A stretch of 18,577 nucleotides of DNA from Atopobiaceae bacterium UBA1367 (GTDB lineage: Bacteria; Actinomycetota; Coriobacteriia; Coriobacteriales; Atopobiaceae), in the NCBI GenBank assembly GCA_002305995.1, contig DBRN01000018.1:37421-55997 (forward strand), in the 5' to 3' direction. The notes beneath the pieces were generated by a model, which did no database searches, had not been told where the DNA came from, and worked only from the letters and a program-made list of their open reading frames with translations. Of this stretch, positions 1 to 8,300 are shown piece by piece. How positions within the stretch are numbered: position 1 is the first letter of the stretch; each line of letters begins with the position of its first letter. Position numbers and translations under genes: made by a program.

Positions 1-32
1 CGTCTCCCGATTCACGCTTCCCTCAAGTGAGA

Positions 33-68
33 GCTCGCCCCGGCGTGCGCTGGCACGTGGGGGCGAGC
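33..68 (-). terminator. Hairpin downstream of the peroxiredoxin gene
   Basis: A 9-bp perfect stem (GCTCGCCCC at 33-41 with GGGGCGAGC at 60-68) encloses a 2x2 internal loop and a second 5-bp stem (CGTGC/GCACG). It lies about 32 bases past the peroxiredoxin stop codon on the minus strand. The bases after it on that strand are not T-rich, so it may be a 3'-end stabilising hairpin rather than a classical intrinsic terminator. Confidence 0.4.
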
Positions 69-100
69 CCTCCTTGCAAGAAGACCGTTGTCTGCTGCCG

Positions 101-784
101 CTACTTCCCCTCTCCCAGCTTTCGGAAGCACATGAACCAGTCAAGGCAGTACTGCTCGTCGGTCTGGTTTTCCATGCGCTCCCGCGCGGTTCCGCACGAG
201 CCGGCCGTCGGGACGATGACGTCGTCTCCCGGCCTCCAGTCGGCAGGGGTGGCGCAGCTCTCGGCGTCGGCGACCTGCAGGGCCTGGACGAGTCGCTTGA
301 TCTCGTCAAAGTTCCTGCCCGTGCTCAGCGGGTAGTAGAGGATCGCACGGATCTTGGCCGCAGGGTCGATCACGAACACGGCACGGACCGCCTGGGTGTT
401 GGAAGCGCTGGGCTGGATCATGCCGTACTTGGTGGACACCTCCATGCGGATGTCCTCGATCAAGGGGAAGGTGACCTCGAGGTCCTTCTTGCCGGCCCAC
501 TCGATCTCCTGGATCTTGCGAAGCCATGCGATGTGCGCATAGAGGGAGTCGACCGAGAGGCCGATGAGCTCGGTGTTCATGGCCTTGAGCTCGTCCATCA
601 TGGATGCGAAGGTCATGAACTCGGTGGTGCAGACCGGGGTGAAGTCGGCTGGATGGGAGAACAGGATCACCCACTTGCCCTGGTAGTCCTCGGGGAAGTT
701 GATGGTGCCCTGCGTCGTCACCGCCTGGAACGCCGGGGCGTCGTCTCCGATCAGGGGCATCATGGTGCGGGTCGTCTCTTCCAT
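101..784 (-). CDS. Peroxiredoxin, Prx6 (1-Cys type) family
   Basis: This 227-residue thiol peroxidase would reduce hydrogen peroxide and organic peroxides in the cytoplasm. The AhpC/TSA fold fills roughly residues 10-160 and has the active-site motif HPADFTPVCTTE, with peroxidatic Cys52 and the nearby Thr and Pro of the PxxxT/SxxC signature. The C-terminal extension (about 160-227), with the YPLSTGRNFDEI segment, is typical of the Prx6 group. Cys213 and Cys219 near the C-terminus are placed like the extra cysteine pair of archaeal Prx6 enzymes, so resolution through a disulfide is plausible; Cys177 and Cys197 are extra. The start is supported by GAGAGGAG about 7 bases upstream. The gene is divergent from an AraC regulator, which may control it. 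Family assignment is firm; the reductant is unknown. Confidence 0.93.
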   Translation of the reverse strand: MEETTRTMMPLIGDDAPAFQAVTTQGTINFPEDYQGKWVILFSHPADFTPVCTTEFMTFASMMDELKAMNTELIGLSVDSLYAHIAWLRKIQEIEWAGKKDLEVTFPLIEDIRMEVSTKYGMIQPSASNTQAVRAVFVIDPAAKIRAILYYPLSTGRNFDEIKRLVQALQVADAESCATPADWRPGDDVIVPTAGSCGTARERMENQTDEQYCLDWFMCFRKLGEGK

Positions 785-948
785 GACAATCTCCTCTCAT
801 TGTCGCGTCCTTGTACTTAGTAAGATGATATAATCACAGAATTAAGAATAATAGTAGTAATTGCCACAATAGTACTCTGATATGGTATTTAGTATCATTA
901 CATTGCGCTGGGTCACGTGTGGCCCAGGCCTGTGGAGAGGTGTCACCC
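785..948. promoter_or_regulatory. Divergent promoter region, peroxiredoxin / AraC regulator
   Basis: This 164-base AT-rich spacer stands out from its GC-rich surroundings. On the plus strand, TGATATAAT at 826-834 is a perfect extended -10 that could drive the AraC gene; no good -35 lies at the usual distance. Several dyads are visible: TACTTAGTA at 814-822, TGAT/ATCA arms at 826-836, and TGATA/TATCA arms at 878-882 and 893-897. These are candidate operators for the adjacent regulator or another repressor. The 11-mer TAGTAGTAATT at 852-862 recurs in the adhesin promoter region. No convincing minus-strand promoter for the peroxiredoxin was resolved. Confidence 0.5.
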
Positions 949-1890
949 ATGGATCGCACGGAAGTTGGGCCGATGCCCAGGCTCGTCCCTGACGGACGCA
1001 CCCCCTCCGAGACTCCGGGCATCGTGCAGGATGACGTGAGCCATGACGCAAGCGGCATTCCCCTGTACGTGGGCTTCGAGGGGGATGCCACGCATGGCTA
1101 CCATGACGTTCTCGGTCACTGGCACGAGGGGGTCGAGCTGGTGCGCGTCCTCGAGGGAGAGGTCGACCTTCAGGTCAACGATGCATCCCATCACCTGTCC
1201 CCTGGCGACGTCTGCTTCGTCAACAGGCATCAGCTGCACCTCGTCTCCTCGTCGGGGTCGGCTGGCTCGCGCTCATGCGTCGTCGTCATCGACCCCTCAC
1301 TGCTTACGCGCAACCAGGAGATCTACGACGCCTACATCGCCCCCCTTCTGGAGGACGACGCCTTCACCCACCTCCACTCCCCACAGGGCAGGGGAATGAC
1401 CGCAGAGCTCTGTCAGATCATTGACGAGATGTCCCACCTGCAGCAGACGCGTCCCCCTGCGTACGAGCTTTTGCTCGTTGCCCATGTGCACCTGCTCTTC
1501 CAGCGGCTCTTCCTGGCACGCGCGTCGGCTGGCGAGCGGGCCCAACGCACCGATGCCGACCTGAGATCCCAGCGCAGGATGGCCTCCTACGTCTATGAAC
1601 ACTTCTCCGAGCGGGTGACGCTCGATGACATCGCGGCGGCGGGTGGGGTCAGTCGCAGCAAGGCAACCAAGATGTTCAATCGGTACCTGGGACAGCCGCC
1701 CGTGGCGTTTCTCAACAAGTATCGGCTGGAGATGGGATGCAGGCTCCTGCGCGACAGCGATGAGCCCATCTCGCGCATCGCGCACTCGTGTGGGTTCTCC
1801 CAGCCGAGCTACTTCAATCGACTGTTCCTGCGCGAGTATGGCTGCACGCCCTCGCAGTACCGCGCTCGGTCGCGCAGGGACGGTCGGTGA
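949..1890 (+). CDS. AraC-family transcriptional regulator with cupin sensor domain
   Basis: This 313-residue DNA-binding regulator has an N-terminal AraC-type cupin (about residues 40-130) with the run GHWHEGVELVRVLEGEVDLQ followed by SPGDVCFVNRHQLH. A helical linker follows, then a C-terminal double helix-turn-helix (about 210-308). The second HTH contains the family signature ISRIAHSCGFSQPSYFNRLF, followed by GCTPSQYR. The ATG at 949 is chosen because GGAGAGG lies 8 bases upstream; a GTG ten codons earlier lacks a ribosome binding site. Cupin-AraC proteins usually sense small metabolites such as sugars. The ligand here cannot be inferred. The divergent peroxiredoxin is the obvious candidate target, and a shared sequence element suggests the downstream adhesin as a second possibility. 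Confidence 0.92.
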   Translation: MDRTEVGPMPRLVPDGRTPSETPGIVQDDVSHDASGIPLYVGFEGDATHGYHDVLGHWHEGVELVRVLEGEVDLQVNDASHHLSPGDVCFVNRHQLHLVSSSGSAGSRSCVVVIDPSLLTRNQEIYDAYIAPLLEDDAFTHLHSPQGRGMTAELCQIIDEMSHLQQTRPPAYELLLVAHVHLLFQRLFLARASAGERAQRTDADLRSQRRMASYVYEHFSERVTLDDIAAAGGVSRSKATKMFNRYLGQPPVAFLNKYRLEMGCRLLRDSDEPISRIAHSCGFSQPSYFNRLFLREYGCTPSQYRARSRRDGR

Positions 1891-2188
1891 GGGCCTACGC
1901 GAGCGGCCGGTTTGGGGCGTGCCGATGCGCACGGCGGCGGGGGGAGGCCGCGTCAGCATCCTGGAGTCGCCAGAGCCACCGATGCGGCATGCTGGACTCC
2001 CGCAGCTCAGGTGAGTAAGTCACCTCGCCTCACGGAGAAATATGTTTCGAAATGATTAATGATAGTGAGAAGGACCCATTGGTTGTGAACTTGCTCTCTT
2101 TAATTACTACTAGTAATTGGTAAGATAGACCGGACTCATGAAGATACATCGCTGCATGCTGTTGTAGCCAAATCGAGGGGTGGTATGC
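1891..2188. other. Intergenic region between AraC gene and adhesin locus
   Basis: The first 140 bases are GC-rich and hold no convincing gene, only a weak 6-bp hairpin (AGGTGA/TCACCT, 2009-2025). From about 2037 the composition becomes abruptly AT-rich, and a promoter and palindrome lie there. GAGGGG at 2175-2180 is the ribosome binding site for the ATG at 2189. Confidence 0.6.
2102..2126 (+). promoter_or_regulatory. Extended -10 promoter overlapped by a 17-base palindrome
   Basis: AATTACTA at 2102-2109 and TAGTAATT at 2111-2118 form a perfect 8-bp inverted repeat around a single C. It abuts TGGTAAGAT (2118-2126), which fits an extended -10 (TGn plus a 4/6 match to TATAAT). Transcription would start near 2133 and give a leader of about 55 bases before the signal-peptide ORF. 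A protein bound to the palindrome would block or recruit RNA polymerase. No strong -35 was found; TTGCTC at 2091-2096 is the nearest. The operator role is inferred. Confidence 0.45.
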
Positions 2189-2317
2189 ATGGGCGTCCTG
2201 CAGTCACTGAAGGCAAAAGTCATCGTGGGTATGGTAGCGATTCTTACCGTGCTCGCCGGCTTCTACGGGTGGGGGATTGCCCAGCAAGGGAGGGGTGAGA
2301 CAACCCCAAGCTTGTAG
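2189..2317 (+). CDS. Signal-peptide ORF, the disconnected 5' end of the adhesin gene
   Basis: This ORF encodes 42 residues beginning MGVLQSLKAKVIVG and ends at a TAG (2315-2317). It has a basic n-region (K8, K10), a hydrophobic stretch from about V11 to A31, and a plausible cleavage site after GIA, so it reads as a Sec signal peptide. GAGGGG lies 8 bases before the ATG. It is in the same frame as the giant ORF starting at 2393. Between the TAG and that ORF there is no other stop and no good start with a ribosome binding site. The last codons before the stop lie in the first copy of a 38-bp repeat. It is best read as the true 5' end of the adhesin gene in an interrupted (OFF or decayed) state. 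Confidence 0.65.
   Translation: MGVLQSLKAKVIVGMVAILTVLAGFYGWGIAQQGRGETTPSL
2270..2307 (+). repeat. 38-bp direct repeat, copy 1 (inside signal-peptide ORF)
   Basis: This is a perfect 38-base copy of 2336-2373, beginning TGGGGGATTGCC and ending GAGACAACCCC. It encodes WGIAQQGRGETTP in the adhesin frame. It contains TTGC-CCA-GCAA and a GGGGT/ACCCC hairpin. Copy 1 is followed by AAGCTTGTAG, whose TAG stops translation. Confidence 0.95.
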
Positions 2318-2335
2318 CCAGCCTGCTGCAGCTGC

Positions 2336-2373
2336 TGGGGGATTGCCCAGCAAGGGAGGGGTGAGACAACCCC
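2336..2373 (+). repeat. 38-bp direct repeat, copy 2 (joined to adhesin)
   Basis: This second perfect copy is offset by exactly 66 bases (22 codons), so both copies are in the same frame. Here the downstream flank extends the hairpin to a perfect 9-bp stem (GGGAGGGGT at 2354-2362, ACCCCTCCC at 2369-2377, loop GAGACA). It is followed by PPATSKTLTDNGDG, a typical beginning for a VWA-type surface adhesin. The 28 bases between the copies match neither outer flank, so this is not a simple tandem duplication. Confidence 0.95.
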
Positions 2374-2392
2374 TCCCGCAACCTCCAAGACG

Positions 2393-5300
2393 TTGACGGA
2401 CAACGGCGACGGCACCTATACGCTGTCGCTCAGCGTGACGGGTACTGCCTCGAGTGTGACGACGTCCAACAAGGCAGACGTCATCGTGGTGATCGACACC
2501 TCGAACAGTATGAATAATCATATTGAACACGAGACGGGTCGCTTTGGTTATAGGAACGGTAATTACATAAATCTCTATAGTAGAAGCGGTAACTCCTATA
2601 GTCAGCTCACTGATGATACGTATAGCGGTACTGTATACTATCGAGCTGGGGCCTCCTATTTTACATACACCGGAACGCGCTATTCCGTCACGCGCCTTGC
2701 TGTTGCGAAAGACTCCGTCAACTCCCTCGCGCAGCAGCTGCTCGCCAACAACACGGCAGAAAACCCTGACAGGGTGCAGCTCTCGCTGGTAACCTTCGGA
2801 ACCAATGCCTCTACGCGCATTACCGGAACGACAAATCTGTCTAATTTCCAGTCCACCGTTAATGGCCTCACCACCAATGGAGGCACCAACTGGGAAGATG
2901 CCCTGAAGAAGGCCAATGCGGTTGCGACGCGCCCTGGCGCCGAAGCCTATGTGATCTTCGTTTCTGATGGTAATCCGACATACTGGCTCAATCCAAATGG
3001 AAGTCTCGGAGGAAACGGAGGAGAAGGCGCTTCAAATGTTGCCACAGCCTACAGCCAAGCGGTGCCTGATGCTCAGGCTATTGTTGGCGCCGGCAAGCAT
3101 TTCTACGGCATAGGCGTGTTCGGCAGCGTGAGCAGGATGCAGTCCCTCGTCACTGATGCCGGCGCGCCTGCAAACAACTATTACAGCGCGACTGACCAGG
3201 CAGCTCTTAACGCGGCTTTCACCACCATCATCAATGAGATCACCAATGCCTTCGGCTATACCGACGTCAGCATCAATGACGGCTTGACCGGCATGACGGC
3301 TGCCGCTTTGGTAGCCGGACAGCCCGACGGCTTCACCTATACCAGAAGCGGTGGATCTTATGGGGGCGGCACAGCATGGGACGGTGCTCCGCCGGCGACC
3401 TACAACGGCTCTGCGGTGTCTTGGGATCTTGGCAGCATGACCCTGGAGAACGGAGTCACCTATACGGTCAGCTTCAAAGTGTGGCCGAAACAGGAGGCCT
3501 ATGACCTCGTAGCCGATCTTAATAACGGGTTTATACAGTACGATAGTCTTTCTGCCGAACAGCAGGCGCAAATCGTTGCTTTGACTGGCGGCGGATACGG
3601 CCTCAAAACCAATACGGAGGCCAATATCTCCTATACGCAGATCGAGACGATCACAACCTCTGTTCTGCCAGATGGGGCGACACAGAATCCTGACGGAAGC
3701 TACTCCCATGACGGATTTACATATACGCAGAATGCTGACGGCACTTGGACCGGCACGAAAGAAACCGAAGGAACGGGAACCTTTGACAGTCCTGATCCCA
3801 TGCCTCTGACCAACAGCAAAATGATGGTCACCAAGACCTGGAACGACTCCATCGATCCGGACCAGCGGCCGGACGAGGTCACGCTGCGTATTCTGAGAGA
3901 CGATGACTCCTATGCGGAGGTTGTTCTGAACGCAGCAAATAACTGGACACAGCAGATCGATGTGGCGCCGGGACTGATTGTTGATGGAGAGACGTTGGAA
4001 ACCGGCCACGACTACACGATCGAGGAAGTCGATCCGGACTACCACTTCGAACTCGACGCAGACCCGTTCCATCCGATGATCGTCGATGGGGTTCTGAATA
4101 AAAACGAAACCGGCGGGGCGACGGTTACTGCGACCAACGATTTGAAGGGCCGTCTCAACATAAGCAAGACCGTTACGCACAGCTCCGACACGACACCGAA
4201 TCCGAATCAGCTCTTCACTTACACGATCAAGATCGATGAGAGCAATGATGATGACGTGTGGTTCTCCATCGGCAACAGCAGCGGGCCGATTGATGTGTCG
4301 GGCGAAAACCGCGTAACGGGTGCTACTGTTGGTACCGATCCTAAGTATTACCATGCTGCATCCGGAACCGAGATCACCGTCAAGATCAAGGGCGGGGAAA
4401 ATATCTACTTCCTCAACCTGGCTGCAGGATCTACCTACGAGGTGGAAGAAGTCAATGTTCCCTCTGCATATACCTGCACGGTCACTAATAGTGACAGCGG
4501 AGCTACGACCTCGGGCAACAAGACAAGCGGCAGCATAGTTTCGAATACACTGCATACCGTGGCATATACGAATGCCTATGCGGTAAGTCCGACGACAGCA
4601 ACGATCCCGGTAACCAAGGTCCTGTCGATCCCAGCCGGCCAGACTGGTCCTGGAGACATCACGGGCGAGTTCACCTTTACGCTGACGGCTGCAGATGGCA
4701 CGCCGATGCCCGACGACACCGAGCTCACCAACCCTGGCGCTGACGGCGGCACGGTCAGCTTCGGCGACATCACCTATACCAAGCCGGGTACCTACACCTA
4801 CACCGTGACTGAAGCGGGCTTTGTGGACGGCGTCTCCAACGACCCGCAGGCCTCCAAGACGATCACGGTTGTCGTGACGGACAATGGCGACGGCACGCTC
4901 AGCGCAACGGTGAATGGAGCCAATCCTACGCCGACGGATCCGGCAAACACCACCTTCACCAACAGCTATGCAACGACTGAGGTGAGCGCGCAGATTCCGG
5001 TGACGAAGACACTCGTCGTTCCATCCGGTCTGACTGGCCCCGGAGACATCACCGGCAAGTACACCTTCACGCTTGCTGCGCAGGGCGGTGCTCCTATGCC
5101 GGCAGCCGGCGGCGAGACCGTTACCAACCCTGCTGCGACGGGTGGCACGGCAAGCTTTGGCAGCATCACCTACGATGCACCGGGTGAGTACACCTATATC
5201 ATCACCGAGGACGGCGAGGTCGACGGCGTAACGAACGACACTGCGGCTGAAACCGGCAAGACCGTGACCGTCGAGGTCGTGGACAACGGAAACGGAACGC

Positions 5301-8300
5301 TCAGCGCTACAATCAAGGGTGCGGATTCGGCCACCGGATCGAGTACAACCTTCACCAACACCTACGGCGCAACTCCGGCAACGGCGAACATCCCGGTGAA
5401 GAAGGTCCTGAGCGCCGCTAGCGGGCTCACGCCTCCTGACATCACGGGAGCGTACACGTTTACGCTGGTAGGGGTCACTGCAAATGCGCCGATGCCTGCG
5501 CAGACCACGCTGACCAACCCTGACGCCAACGGCGGCACAGTAACTTTCGGCGCGATAAGCTTTAGCAGGATCGGTACCTATACCTACACCGTAAGCGAGG
5601 ACGGCGAGGTCGACGGCGTTACGAATGACAGCAGCGGACCCAAGACGGCGACCGTAACTGTGACGGATGACGGCAAGGGCAAGCTTTCCGCATCGGTAAG
5701 CGTGTCTGCTGACAATCCGCTGCTGTTCACCAATACCTATAATGTAAAACCGACTACGGCTGTCATTCCGGTGACGAAGGTTTTGTCCGTACCTGAGGGA
5801 CTTACCGGGCCGGCTTCGATCAAGGAGGCCTACACCTTCACGCTGACGCCGCAGAGCGGCGCACCGGCGCCGGCTACCTCATCGGTCAAGAACCCCGATG
5901 CCAACGGCGGTACGGCTAGCTTCGGCGCGATCACCTTTGTGGCGCCGGGAACCTACACGTATAAGATCACCGAGGCAGGAACGGTTGCCGGTGTGGTCAA
6001 CGATCCTGCTGCAGAAACCGGCAAGACCGTGACCGTCGAGGTCGTGGACAACGGTGACGGCACGCTGACGGCCACCGTCAAGGGAGCCGACGGAACCGAG
6101 GAGGAGCCGTCTGAGGGCACGACCTTCACCAACACCTACGCCGCCTCCGGTTCCGTCACGCTGGAGGCCACCAAGGTCGCCGTGGGCTTCGAGCTTGAGG
6201 CCGACCAGTTCTCCTTCGAGCTGAAGGATGCTGAAGGCAACGTTCTGCAGACCAAGACGAACGACGCCGCAGGCAAGATCGCGTTCGACGCCATCTCCTA
6301 CAGCGAGGCCGGCACCTACAACTACACGATCAACGAGGTCGTCATCGACGGCAACGGCATCGCCGAGGACACGCACGTGGCGAATGTCGAGGTCACCGTC
6401 GTCGACAACGGCGACGGCACCCTGACCGCTACGCCGGAGTACGAGGACGCCACCTTCACCAACACGCACACCGACACCGAGAAGGACGTCGTGTCCGCCG
6501 GCGATACCACCACCAGCGTCGACGGCGAGCTGGTCCAGGCCGGCGACACCCTGACCTACACCATCACCTACGCCAACAACACCAGCGGCGTGGCGACGGT
6601 CACCGTCACCGATGCCATCCCGGCCAACACCACCTACGTTGACGGCTCCGCCTCCGACGGCGGCGTGGAGGCCGGCGGCACCATCACCTGGACCATCGAG
6701 AACGTGGCTGCCGGCGCGACCGGCACCGTCACCTTCCAGGTGACCGTGGACGAGGGCGCCAACGGCGAGACGATCGAGAACGCCGCCACCGTCTTCGACG
6801 GCGAGAACCAGTCCAGCTCCAACGCCGTCACCACGAGCATCCCGGTGAAGGACGTCCTGGACGCCGACGACGCGAGCGTCGATGGCGGCAGCGCCCAGGT
6901 GGGCGATACCCTCACCTACGAGGTCACCTTCACGCTGACCAAGGACTGCACCTCCGTTGTCGTGACCGACGACGTGCCCGCCAACACCACGCTGGTCGAC
7001 GGCTCCGTCAGCGACGGCGGCGTGGAGGCCGGCGGCACCATCACCTGGGACTTGGGGGCGCTTGACGCCGGCACCTACACCGTGAGCTTCCAGGTGACCG
7101 TGGACGAGTCCGCCGTGACCGCCGACGCCATCACCAACACGGCCTCCATCAGCGTGAACAACCACTCCGAGGTCGAGACCAACACGACGACCACCACGAC
7201 CGAGAAGGGCGGTCTGACCATCTCCAAGGAGATATTGGTTCCTGCCGGCTTCGAGATCGACAAGGATAAGGTCTTCACCTTCACCGTCAGTCTGGTCGAT
7301 AAGAATGGTGCAGCTCTGACCGGCGAGTATGATTACACCGGCAGCTCAGTGGGAACCATCCGAAACGGTGGTTCGATCGAGCTCAAACACGGTGAGTCCA
7401 TAACGATTGCAGGTCTGCCTGCGGGCACCAAGTACAAAATCGTGGAGACGGCCGTGGCCGGATACACCGCAGTTCAGGATACTTTCGAGGCTGTCATTCC
7501 TAATGGTGGTGAACCTGCGGCTGCAGCCTTCAAGAACAAGTATGGCGACGATCTTGAGACTACCGTGAGCTTCCCGGTCGAGAAGGTTCTGTCTGTACCG
7601 GATGGGCTGACCGGACCTGATATCAGGGAGAAGTACACCTTCAAGCTTAATGCCAAGGTCGGAACACCGATGCCGGACAAGACTGAACTCAAGAATCCTG
7701 ATGCGACAGGTGGAAGGGTCACCTTCGGACCGATCACCTACGATACGCCGGGCGTGTATGAATACACTGTAACCGAAGATGGAACTGTAACCGGCGTGGT
7801 AAATGATGTAACAGCTTCAAAGACAGTAACAGTTACAGTAACGGACAACGGCGACGGCACCCTGACGGCGACGGCGAGCTCCACGGAGGACGGTCCGCTC
7901 ACCTTTACGAACAGCTATTCTGTCAACTCGACGACGGCAACGATCACGGCCAAGAAGCTCCTTGAGCATGCGGATCTCGCGGCCGGCGCATTCAACTTCG
8001 TGTTGAGTGCTGCTGACGGAACGCCGATGCCGGCATCCCCCAACGCGACGAACGCGGCTGACGGAACGGTGGCCTTCGGCGAGATCACGTACAGCGTACC
8101 GGGAACATTCACCTACACGATCAAGGAGACTGCCGGAAGCGCGACGTACTTCGACTATGATGGCTCGGAGAAGACCGTGACGGTCGAGGTCGTGGACAAC
8201 GGCGATGGCACCCTGACGGCAACCGTGACAGGTGACGGAGATGACGCCACCTTCACCAACACTTACAAGGCGGGCAGCGACGAGGTCTTCATCAACGCGG

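Noticed and set aside
2267..2295. G-quadruplex from the G-runs at the first direct repeat
   Set aside because: Four G-runs exist, but the middle loop is 12 bases and contains CCC, which would favour a hairpin instead; not well supported.
2393..2395. TTG as the real start of the adhesin
   Set aside because: It has no ribosome binding site, lies in the middle of a typical adhesin N-terminal sequence (SKTLTDNGDGTYTL), and would give a cell-wall-anchored protein without a signal peptide.
3032..4555. 507-codon minus-strand reading frame
   Set aside because: It is antisense to the adhesin, has no recognisable domain, and is explained by codon bias on the coding strand. The same holds for the frame at 5879-7165.
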